Source: Halorhodospira sp.
GTDB lineage: Bacteria; Pseudomonadota; Gammaproteobacteria; Nitrococcales; Halorhodospiraceae
Assembly: GCA_007121755.1 (NCBI GenBank)
Contig: SKJZ01000022.1
Span: forward strand, 1-18,790
Direction: 5' to 3'
DNA: 18,790 nt
Shown here: positions 1-6,099 of the stretch, piece after piece
Numbering within the stretch: the stretch's first letter is position 1
Layout: every line of letters begins with the position of its first letter
The notes under the pieces: model-generated
What the model saw: the letters and a program-made list of their open reading frames with translations, nothing else
Databases searched by the model: none
Told to the model about the DNA's origin: nothing
Translations under genes and position numbers: made by a program

Positions 1-121
1 CGACCGAGGGCGAGGGCGGACCTCCTTGCGGGGGACGCTGTGAATACATCCCTGTACGCTCAACGGCGGCATCCATGCCGCCGACGCCCCCGCAAGGAAG
101 TCCGCCCCCGCCCTCGGCCGG
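1..121. repeat. Structured palindromic repeat, copy 1
   Basis: Outer arms of about 35 nt (1-35 and 86-120) are inverted repeats with three internal mismatches and one at the inner end. Between them lie two small hairpins. Hairpin A is at 45-56 (TACA, loop TCCC, TGTA). Hairpin B is at 64-83 (CGGCGGCA, loop TCCA, TGCCGCCG). The core aligns without gaps to copies 2 (offset +1441) and 3 (offset +7776). Its arms resemble those of copy 3 but not copy 2. The left arm begins at the window edge and may extend further. No coding sequence is credible here; open frames across it are by-products of the palindrome. The family assignment rests only on the three copies in this window. Confidence 0.9.
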
Positions 122-126
122 TTTTT
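86..126 (+). terminator. Intrinsic-terminator-like end of repeat copy 1
   Basis: The right arm of the long stem is followed directly by five T residues (122-126). In the plus direction this gives a very stable GC-rich stem plus a U-tract, the classic intrinsic terminator layout. It would terminate a plus-strand gene lying left of the window, and it would separate that gene from the HD-GYP gene that starts at 246. Function is inferred from layout only. Confidence 0.55.
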
Positions 127-245
127 CGAGATCCCCGAATAGTGCAGGCGGTCCACTTTACCCGTGGATCCCCGTGCAAAATCAAGGGATATGCGGTATC
201 GTCCGACGACCTCTATCGATTGCAGCATCGACTCTTCGAACCCCA

Positions 246-1427
246 ATGGCCCAAGAGCATTACAACCCCATCCCGGTGAAACGCGACCGGGTCCGCCCCG
301 ACGACGTGGAAATCGGCCGCCCGATCCCCTTCGATATCGAGGACGCCTACGGCCGCGTGCTGGTAGCCCGTGGCCAAGTGGTCAAGACCCCCCAACAACA
401 GCAACGGCTGCTCCAGATCGGCCGCACGCCCTACCACACCGCCTCCCGCCGGCAGACCGGCGGCGTCAGTGAGCGAGGGATCAGCGGCAACGGCATGGAT
501 CTGGATCCGTTCTCCGAGATCTACCACCTCTCGATGACCCTGCAACAGGCGTTCAAGAACCTGGGACAAGGTAAGGGGCGGTTCTTGCAGCGGCTGGACG
601 GCCTGCTCAGCCGTATCGGCGACCTGGTGGAACGCGATCCGGACGCCGCGGTAGGCGCGGCACACCTGGACGAGGAGTTCCCGTACAGCGTACGCCACCC
701 ACTGCGCCAGGCGCTGCTGTGCGACATCGTTGGCCACTATCTCGACATCAGCGACGGCGAACGCCGCGCCGTCGTCAGTGCCGCCTTGACCGCCAATGTC
801 GGGATGTTGGATCTGGAGGCCCAGCTGGAGAAGCAGGACGCTCCCCTTACCAAGGAGCAGACCGCGGCGCTGCGGCAGCACCCGCTCCGCTCCGTGGAGT
901 TATTGCGTGCCGAGGAGGTTGAGGATCCGGAGTGGCTGCGGATCGTGGCAGAGCACCACGAGCGGATGGACGGCAGCGGCTACCCCAACGGATTGCAAGG
1001 GGACCGGATCTGCCTCGGCGCCCGGCTGCTGGCCATCGCCGACACTTACATGGCCATGGTCTCCAACCGCGCCTACCGGCCCGCCAATGCCGTCCGCGAC
1101 GCCCTGTTGGAACTGCTCGATCAAAGCGGATCGATATACGACCGCAAGCTACTGTCCAAGCTGATTCAGACTATCGGGATCTATCCCGCAGGGAGCTTGG
1201 TGGCGCTGGATAACAGCGAGCGGGGCGTGGTCATTCGACGCGGCAAAGAGAGCACCAAACCACTGGTAGCGGTTATCATCAAGGCCAACGGCGAGCGCAC
1301 CGCCCGCCCGCTACTGCGTGATACCAGTCTCGCGGACACACCCGATGTCGAATCGCTGCTGCCGCCGTCGGCCATTACGACCCGGCTGAACTTGGCGGCG
1401 CTGTGGGGATACGGATCGTCACAATGA
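246..1427 (+). CDS. Degenerate HD-GYP domain protein
   Basis: A 393-aa cytoplasmic protein. The start ATG at 246 (MAQEHYNPIP) is preferred because an open frame back to 75 runs into the palindromic repeat and reads as proline-rich nonsense; no strong ribosome binding site is visible. Residues about 10-60 resemble the small N-terminal domain often placed before HD-GYP modules (GRPIPFDIEDAYGRVLVARG). The HD-GYP-like domain spans about 140-310. His151, His212, the pair HH237-238 and DGSGYP (242-247) are kept, but the signature HD pair is replaced by Thr-Ala at 182-183 (AALTANVG where families have ALLHDIG). HD-GYP enzymes hydrolyse cyclic di-GMP using metals bound partly by HD, so this protein is probably inactive or altered and may act as a sensor or scaffold. 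It converges with the MltD-like gene, with repeat copy 2 between them. Confidence 0.82.
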   Translation: MAQEHYNPIPVKRDRVRPDDVEIGRPIPFDIEDAYGRVLVARGQVVKTPQQQQRLLQIGRTPYHTASRRQTGGVSERGISGNGMDLDPFSEIYHLSMTLQQAFKNLGQGKGRFLQRLDGLLSRIGDLVERDPDAAVGAAHLDEEFPYSVRHPLRQALLCDIVGHYLDISDGERRAVVSAALTANVGMLDLEAQLEKQDAPLTKEQTAALRQHPLRSVELLRAEEVEDPEWLRIVAEHHERMDGSGYPNGLQGDRICLGARLLAIADTYMAMVSNRAYRPANAVRDALLELLDQSGSIYDRKLLSKLIQTIGIYPAGSLVALDNSERGVVIRRGKESTKPLVAVIIKANGERTARPLLRDTSLADTPDVESLLPPSAITTRLNLAALWGYGSSQ

Positions 1428-1431
1428 GCTC

Positions 1432-1571
1432 TACCAACCTTTCGGCAGGTATTGTCAGGTAGCACCCATACGGGGACGCCGTGAATCCATCCCTGGAGGC
1501 TTCACGGCCGCATCCCTGCGGCCGAGACCCCGTAGGGGTGCTACCTGACAATACCTGCCGAAAGGTTGGTA
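1432..1571. repeat. Structured palindromic repeat, copy 2 (44-bp arms)
   Basis: The arms 1432-1475 and 1528-1571 are inverted repeats of 44 nt with a single mismatch. The core holds hairpin A (1486-1497: TCCA, loop TCCC, TGGA, extendable through an outer GCCGTGAA/TTCACGGC pairing) and hairpin B (1505-1524: CGGCCGCA, loop TCCC, TGCGGCCG). Relative to copy 1 both hairpins differ by paired substitutions that keep the stems. The arm sequence is unrelated to the arms of copies 1 and 3. The palindrome fills all but 4 nt on each side of the gap between two convergent stop codons, so it probably serves as a bidirectional transcript end, although no T-run follows on either strand. Confidence 0.93.
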
Positions 1572-1575
1572 ACGG

Positions 1576-3348
1576 TCAAATGTCCATATCGCCGGCAACC
1601 TGAGGTTTCTTCTCCTCAACGTCGGACGGCCCATCGGCCGCGGAGACATTTACGCGCGGCTGCGGCGGTCCGAAATAGCGGATCAGCAACTCGAACCAGT
1701 CCTCATAGCGGCCGAACATACTGGCGGCCTGCACCTCGCCGACGGCATCGGCCTCGTCCGCCGCACCCCCGGTTCCATCAGCGGCCGCGGCCACCGTCGT
1801 GCTGCCGTCACCATTTTTCTCGGTAGTTCCAACGCCCTCGGCAACCGCGATGGTGGTATCGAGCCCGGCGGCGGGGCGGCCGTCGATCCGTAACTCCTGC
1901 CCCGGAAAGATCGGACGCTCCGGATCGAGGCCGTTGGCCGCGGCCAACGTGCTAACGCTCGTTCCGGCACGCTGGGCGATGCGGGAGAGGCTGTCGCCGC
2001 GCCTTACCGTGTAGTGGGTCTGGTCGGCCAGCGGCACCCCGTCGGCCACCGGCAGGCGCAACGTCTGCCCCACCCGGATCAGATGGGCGTTGCGCAGGCC
2101 GTTGAGGGAGACCAGTTCCCGGGAGGAGACGTCGTAGCGCAAGGCGATGCTTGAAAGCGTATCCCCGCGCGCGACGGTGTGATAGCGATCCGGGATCTGA
2201 GCGAAATAACGGGCATCGTCGCCGATTCGAGCGAGCAACACACGCGGGTCCGGCCGGCCGGCGCCGCCGGGAACACGCAAGCGGTATCCGCGGGGGACCA
2301 GCTTATTGCCCTCCCATATCGGCGCGAGCAGCCCGCGATTCAATTCGCGAAGATCCCGGCGGTCCACCTCGAAGGCATCGATAATATCGTTGATGGAAGC
2401 GTAGAACGGCATCTCGATGACCTCGCTGGGCACCGGACGGGCACGCTCGACCGGCCCGAAGTACCGCTCGGCCTGGGCGCTGACATCGATAGCCGCCAAA
2501 AAGGCGGGGTAGAAGTTACGCGAAGCGAACCCCCACGCCCTGCCCTCGTACTCACGAATGATATCGGTGATATCTCGGGAGCCGGTGGCCTTCACCGCGC
2601 GTTGAATACCGGCGACGCCGTGGTTGTATGCGGAGAGGGCCAGCGCCCAATCACCGGTGACAGAGTAATTGTGCCGCAACAGGCGGGCGGCAGCCTCGGT
2701 GGCCAGATACGGGTCCATGCGCTCATCGATGACATAGTCCACCCGCATGAAGCGGCGTCCGGTACCGCGGGTAAACTGCCAGATGCCCGCCGCACCGGCC
2801 CGGGAGTACGCGTCCGGATTGAACGACGACTCGACGTGAGGCAAGGCCTCTATCTCCCGCGGCAGCCCCATCTCATCCAGGGTCCGGTGTATGTACTCCT
2901 CCCACATTCCCGAGCGCACCAAACCCCGCCGGAAACGGTCCGACTGACCGCGCTGAAAACGAATCTGCCGCGACGCCCGGCGCAGCGTCCCCCCATCCGC
3001 GTCAATGCCCCACAAGCGCAGGACACGCCGCTCCTCCGCGCTTAGATCCCGGTGATCGCCCGCCGCCAGCGTCTCCAGCATCCGGCTGTAATACGCCCGC
3101 CGGTCACGCACATGCCGCACTCGCTGAGCGTGGGTCGCCCCCTCCGGAAAGCGGATCGTCTCGTAGATAATCGACAAATCGGAACGATCGTGAAGGAGGC
3201 CGCCCCCGGTGCTGACCTCGCCGTAGATCTTGGTCCAGAACTGGATGGCCGGCTCAAGCTCCGGCGAACGGGGAAAAGGCTCCGCGACCGCCCCATTGAC
3301 CGACACCGTACACAGGAACCACGACAGCACGGCAACCATTCGACGCAT
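1576..3348 (-). CDS. mltD: MltD-like membrane-bound lytic transglycosylase with LysM repeats
   Basis: A 590-aa exported murein hydrolase that would cleave the MurNAc-GlcNAc bond of peptidoglycan, forming 1,6-anhydro ends. A hydrophobic signal peptide covers residues 1-23 and lacks an obvious lipobox, so the protein is likely periplasmic rather than lipidated. The SLT domain lies at about 155-290, with probable catalytic Glu173 in PHVESSFNP followed by AGIWQFTRGTGRRF and ALSAYNHGVAGIQRA. A degenerate LysM-like segment at about 315-360 precedes two clear LysM modules at 389-433 (YHTVARGDTLSSIA) and 445-488 (HYTVRRGDSLSRIA), which bind glycan. The C-terminal 100 residues are low-complexity. Length and layout fit the MltD family (E. 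coli about 450 aa) with a longer tail. The ATG at 3348 follows AGGGA by about 13 nt; the Met at 3339 is a possible alternative. Its mRNA would read through repeat copy 2 as the 3' untranslated region. Confidence 0.9.
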   Translation of the reverse strand: MRRMVAVLSWFLCTVSVNGAVAEPFPRSPELEPAIQFWTKIYGEVSTGGGLLHDRSDLSIIYETIRFPEGATHAQRVRHVRDRRAYYSRMLETLAAGDHRDLSAEERRVLRLWGIDADGGTLRRASRQIRFQRGQSDRFRRGLVRSGMWEEYIHRTLDEMGLPREIEALPHVESSFNPDAYSRAGAAGIWQFTRGTGRRFMRVDYVIDERMDPYLATEAAARLLRHNYSVTGDWALALSAYNHGVAGIQRAVKATGSRDITDIIREYEGRAWGFASRNFYPAFLAAIDVSAQAERYFGPVERARPVPSEVIEMPFYASINDIIDAFEVDRRDLRELNRGLLAPIWEGNKLVPRGYRLRVPGGAGRPDPRVLLARIGDDARYFAQIPDRYHTVARGDTLSSIALRYDVSSRELVSLNGLRNAHLIRVGQTLRLPVADGVPLADQTHYTVRRGDSLSRIAQRAGTSVSTLAAANGLDPERPIFPGQELRIDGRPAAGLDTTIAVAEGVGTTEKNGDGSTTVAAAADGTGGAADEADAVGEVQAASMFGRYEDWFELLIRYFGPPQPRVNVSAADGPSDVEEKKPQVAGDMDI

Positions 3349-3669
3349 GGAGAAGATCCCTGTGAGTGTTATTAGTTAGCATCCGGCCCGCTGGCCACCA
3401 CAACGTGATAAAACATCCCAATGCCCGCGAAGCATACACGCTACCGCTCCGCGGCTGCCACGAGTAGTACCGTGGTGGCGGGCACAGTAAGTACGGAGCT
3501 TCCTCGCATCCGGAACCCCCTAATGAACCGTTCCGGGAACTTATGAAGCTTTCGGCAAGCTAAACTGGGGCGGCGATCCCTCAAGCGGGAACCGCTGGAG
3601 CTGTCCCACAGCGCCGTTCTAACGGGTGATAATAGGCCGAACGTCGTTCAGCAGACGAGGCACCGCTCC
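3349..3669. other. Divergent intergenic region between mltD and the 199-aa gene
   Basis: 321 nt without a convincing gene. It must carry the promoters for the minus-strand mltD gene and the plus-strand gene at 3670. Visible elements are a small inverted repeat GTTC-CGG-GAAC (3530-3540), a hairpin AGCTT-TCGGC-AAGCT (3547-3561), and the sigma-E-like promoter annotated separately. I could not match the stretch 3541-3660 to any riboswitch class I know. No strong sigma-70 promoter stands out on either strand. Confidence 0.6.
3536..3564 (+). promoter_or_regulatory. Possible sigma-E (RpoE)-type promoter
   Basis: GGAACTT (3536-3542) is separated by 16 nt from GCTAAA (3559-3564). The established E. 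coli sigma-E pattern is GGAACTT, about 16 nt, then TCTGA/TCTAA/TCAAA. The -35 matches fully and the -10 nearly. It points toward the gene starting at 3670 and would give a leader of about 100 nt. This is a pattern match only. Confidence 0.4.
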
Positions 3670-4269
3670 GTGCAACCACCTCCGCCGGATCTCCATCGAG
3701 CCATTCAAGCCTGGTCCAAGGCCGGCGGGCTGAGTTTAACTACCGATCTGATACCCTCCAATGCCCTGCTCAACGGCCTCCACGAAGAGGCTGTATCAGC
3801 CCTGCGCGACCGCATGAAGCAGGCCCGTTCTCCGGCTGAACGCCAACGCTGCCAACGCCTACTGGGAGAACTGGCCGATCTCGGCCCCAAGGGCCATGCA
3901 GCGGGGCTGCAACAGGCGTGGTCACGGGCAATCACCGAGATCGCCCTACCCCGCTTCTGGCGCCTGAGCATCAACGGCCGGCCGGGCCAACTGGTGGCCA
4001 TCGGTTCCCCCAATCAGCCGGGTGGCTTCTCGCCTGTGGTCCAGGAGGGGCTACGCGTGTATCAGCCGCTGCTTGGAGCCAAAGCGTGGCTCATGGCGCG
4101 GCTCTTCGAGGACGCCTGCCAGCAGGCGCGCAACTCCGCTTGGCGGCCGGACGAGCGGTGGGGGCTGCAGTACTGGGCCGACCGCTCCACTCTGGCGCTG
4201 GTCCTCGTCACGCCGGAGACGTGGGCGGATCATAGCGCGGTAGCGAAGAGCGAGGATCAACAACGTTGA
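3670..4269 (+). CDS. Uncharacterised 199-aa protein
   Basis: I do not recognise this family. The GTG start is supported by GAGG at 3657-3660, nine nt upstream. The protein has no signal peptide and no membrane helix, so it is probably cytoplasmic. Residues 1-75 are mostly helical and charged (HEEAVSALRDRMKQARSPAE). Residues about 90-195 look globular, with Trp-rich segments (PRFWRLSINGRPGQLVAIG, RPDERWGLQYWADRSTLALV). No catalytic motif is evident. Codon use and GC content match its neighbours, and no opposite-strand gene competes, so I regard it as a real gene. It converges with tRNA-Ser, 19 nt away. A sigma-E-like promoter lies about 100 nt upstream, which would suggest an envelope-stress link, but this is speculative. 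Confidence 0.75.
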   Translation: MQPPPPDLHRAIQAWSKAGGLSLTTDLIPSNALLNGLHEEAVSALRDRMKQARSPAERQRCQRLLGELADLGPKGHAAGLQQAWSRAITEIALPRFWRLSINGRPGQLVAIGSPNQPGGFSPVVQEGLRVYQPLLGAKAWLMARLFEDACQQARNSAWRPDERWGLQYWADRSTLALVLVTPETWADHSAVAKSEDQQR

Positions 4270-4288
4270 CGGACAGACACCACTGTTA

Positions 4289-4378
4289 TGGCGGAGAGGG
4301 AGGGATTCGAACCCCCGGAGGGCGCATGCCCTCACCCGATTTCAAGTCGGGTGCTTTCGACCGCTCAGCCACCTCTCC
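4289..4378 (-). tRNA. tRNA-Ser (anticodon UGA)
   Basis: A 90-nt gene with acceptor stem GGAGAGG (5' end at 4378) paired to CCTCTCC, discriminator G, and an encoded CCA at 4291-4289. The anticodon stem-loop is CCCGA-CTTGAAA-TCGGG, with anticodon TGA on the complement of 4342-4344, so it reads UCA codons. The long variable arm (GAGGGCATGCGCCCTC) is diagnostic of a type II tRNA-Ser, and the T-loop contains GTTCGAATC. It lies 47 nt downstream of pyrD on the same strand, so it may be processed from a pyrD read-through transcript or use its own promoter inside the end of pyrD. Confidence 0.97.
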
Positions 4379-4395
4379 TCGGTGATCAGCCTCTC

Positions 4396-4427
4396 GGGAA
4401 GAACCGGCCGGCTTCCCGCGCCCTTTT
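4396..4427. terminator. Possible weak terminator hairpin between tRNA-Ser and pyrD
   Basis: GGGAAG (4396-4401) and CTTCCC (4412-4417) form an inverted repeat around an inner CCGGCCGG. On the plus strand a TTTT run follows at 4424-4427 after 6 nt. On the minus strand it sits just past the pyrD stop but has no T-run. It could mark the end of pyrD or of plus-strand read-through. The evidence is weak. Confidence 0.3.
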
Positions 4428-5475
4428 AGTGTGCGGCGCGCCACGCTCCGGAGCAAGGACGCGCGTCGCCGGCGGCGCGGATGGCCTCTCCAACTAGGCG
4501 GGGACCGCGGTAGACGAGACCGGTGTAAAGTTGGACTAGGTCGGCGCCGGCCTCCATGCGCTCACGGGCGTCATCGCCGGTGCTGATACCGCCGACGCCG
4601 ATCAGGGCCGTCTTGCCCCGGCACTGGCGGGCCAAGCCCCGCAGCACCTCCTCGGCCGCCGGCTTGAGAGGGCGTCCGCTCAAGCCGCCCTCCTCTTCCG
4701 CCGTCGGCACGCCCTCCAGACCGGGACGGGCCAGCGTAGTATTAGTAGCGGCGATGCCGTCGACCTCCAATTCCAGGAGTTGCTCGATAATCGGCTCCAA
4801 CTCGCCGGGCTCCCAGTCAGGAGCGATCTTCACCACTAGCGGCACGTACCGCTCATTGGCAGCGGACAGGCGGCGGCGCTCCGCCTGCAGGCGGTAGACG
4901 ATAGTCCGCAGGTTGGATGCCTGCTGCAACGCACGCAATCCCGGGGTGTTGGGCGACGAAACATTGACGGCGACATAGTCGGCCACGCCGTAGACCGCAT
5001 CCAGGGCGGCGGCGTAGTCATCGGCCGCGCGCTCCGGTGGCGTGTCCCGGTTCTTACCGATATTGATGCCGACCACCCCCCGATAACCAGAGGTCCGCAG
5101 CCGCCGCGCCAGGGCGGCGGCCCCGACATTGTTGAACCCCATCCGGTTGATCAGCGCCTCGGCCTCGGGAATACGGAAAAGCCGCGGACGGGGATTGCCG
5201 GGCTGCGGCCGGGGCGTAACAGTGCCCAACTCGATGAATCCGAATCCCATGCGGGCCATGGCGGTCAAATACTTGCCGTCCTTATCGAAGCCGGCGGCGA
5301 GCCCCACGGGGTTGGGAAAATCGATGCCCATCACCTGCCGCGGCAACGCCGGTATACGCCCTCGCATCCAGTTGATCAAACCGAGCGGACCGGCGATACG
5401 GGCCATGCCCAACGCGACGCGGTGCGCGGTCTCGGGCTCGAGCCGGAACAACAGCGGACGAATGAGCGAGTACAT
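4426..5475 (-). CDS. pyrD: Dihydroorotate dehydrogenase (quinone), class 2
   Basis: A 349-aa enzyme that oxidises dihydroorotate to orotate in de novo pyrimidine synthesis and passes electrons through FMN to the quinone pool at the inner membrane. The N-terminal segment (MYSLIRPLLFRLEPETAH) is the membrane-associating helix typical of class 2. FMN and substrate motifs are FPNPVGLAAGFDKDG (53-67), NRMGFNN (110-116), NVSSPNTPGL (171-180) with Ser174 at the class 2 catalytic-base position, KIAPDW, ATNTT, GVGGISTGDDA and YTGLVYRGP. The ATG at 5475 is preferred because GGAG lies 5 nt upstream and the class 2 helix begins there; an upstream extension of ten residues is unlikely. The E. coli protein is 336 aa. 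Downstream are tRNA-Ser and a possible hairpin; upstream is pilZ on the same strand, 147 nt away. Confidence 0.96.
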   Translation of the reverse strand: MYSLIRPLLFRLEPETAHRVALGMARIAGPLGLINWMRGRIPALPRQVMGIDFPNPVGLAAGFDKDGKYLTAMARMGFGFIELGTVTPRPQPGNPRPRLFRIPEAEALINRMGFNNVGAAALARRLRTSGYRGVVGINIGKNRDTPPERAADDYAAALDAVYGVADYVAVNVSSPNTPGLRALQQASNLRTIVYRLQAERRRLSAANERYVPLVVKIAPDWEPGELEPIIEQLLELEVDGIAATNTTLARPGLEGVPTAEEEGGLSGRPLKPAAEEVLRGLARQCRGKTALIGVGGISTGDDARERMEAGADLVQLYTGLVYRGPRLVGEAIRAAGDARPCSGAWRAAH

Positions 5476-5520
5476 CGAGTCTCCGTGAATAAGCAGTGAA
5501 CACACGAACGCCGGCCAATC

Positions 5521-5572
5521 GGGTTAAACCCTTATCGACCGTACGCTCGACCTTGGCTTACACTTCAGCCAA
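5521..5572. promoter_or_regulatory. Two small inverted repeats upstream of pyrD
   Basis: Within the 177-nt gap between the pilZ stop and the pyrD start there is a perfect 11-nt palindrome GGGTTAAACCC (5521-5531) and an inverted repeat TTGGCT-8 nt-AGCCAA (5553-5572). Either could be an operator for pyrD or, for the second, a pilZ transcript end. No clear -35/-10 pair was found, and neither matches the E. coli PurR operator. Confidence 0.25.
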
Positions 5573-5652
5573 CGGGGAATCGCAGGATAGCCATATGCGG
5601 CGCGACATATTCAACCAGATGAGCGGCGGGGGCAAGCCCGATCTGAGGGCAT

Positions 5653-5964
5653 TCACCCATTATCGATGGTCAGCTCCCCGGCCACGACAATATTGCCGCT
5701 GGATGTCTCATCGACCCGTACCACTTGGAGGGATCCGGTGAGGGGAGGGAGGCGCCCGTCGGCGGGAGTCACGCTGATGTATAGCCGTTCGCCGACAACC
5801 ACCGTCACCTCCGTTTCGAACTGTACCCCGTCGGCGCTGAGATCCCGTGTCCAGCCGCTGTGGCGCCGGGAAGGTTCGTTCTCCCGGTGGAAACTCAGAT
5901 CGGTTTCTACTTCCATCCGCTGGAATGAACGGCGGTTGCGCCAAAAATCGCGAGACTCCGTCAT
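5653..5964 (-). CDS. PilZ domain protein (c-di-GMP receptor)
   Basis: A 103-aa single-domain cytoplasmic protein. The two cyclic di-GMP binding signatures of PilZ are both present: RxxxR near the N-terminus (RRSFQR, residues about 11-16) and DxSxxG (DLSADG, about 40-45), followed by beta-strand-rich sequence ending in VVAGELTIDNG. The ATG at 5964 is chosen because GGGAG lies 5 nt upstream on the minus strand; the longer open frame starting at 6126 would overlap the mltB start and has no ribosome site. It is divergent from mltB across 135 nt and precedes pyrD on the same strand. PilZ proteins couple c-di-GMP to motility, secretion or surface processes; the partner here is unknown. Confidence 0.88.
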   Translation of the reverse strand: MTESRDFWRNRRSFQRMEVETDLSFHRENEPSRRHSGWTRDLSADGVQFETEVTVVVGERLYISVTPADGRLPPLTGSLQVVRVDETSSGNIVVAGELTIDNG

Positions 5965-6089
5965 GACTGCTCCCGTCCGCGTCTCTGCTCCTGAATACGG
6001 CCGTAAGCGGGGCGCAGCGACAGAACCGGCCGGCCACTGCCCCACCTGTCGAGGATCTATTAAACCCGATGCGCTCGGATACCGCCACC

Positions 6090-6094
6090 GGAGG
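6090..6094 (+). promoter_or_regulatory. Ribosome binding site deciding the mltB start
   Basis: GGAGG five nt before the ATG at 6100. It favours this start over the in-frame ATG at 6133. Confidence 0.8.
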
Positions 6095-6099
6095 TACGC

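Noticed and set aside
40..472. Small plus-strand frames in and after repeat copy 1
   Set aside because: They are created by the palindrome and by the HD-GYP coding sequence in other frames.
2179..3045. 288-codon plus-strand frame opposite mltD
   Set aside because: It lies within the SLT/LysM coding sequence on the other strand and has no motif or ribosome site.
3541..3660. Possible riboswitch in the leader of the 199-aa gene
   Set aside because: The small hairpins did not match conserved cores of c-di-GMP, fluoride, ZTP or guanidine classes as I know them.
5595..5741. Small plus-strand frame beginning MRRDIFNQMSGGGKP
   Set aside because: It runs into the PilZ gene on the opposite strand, has only a weak ribosome site and resembles nothing I know.
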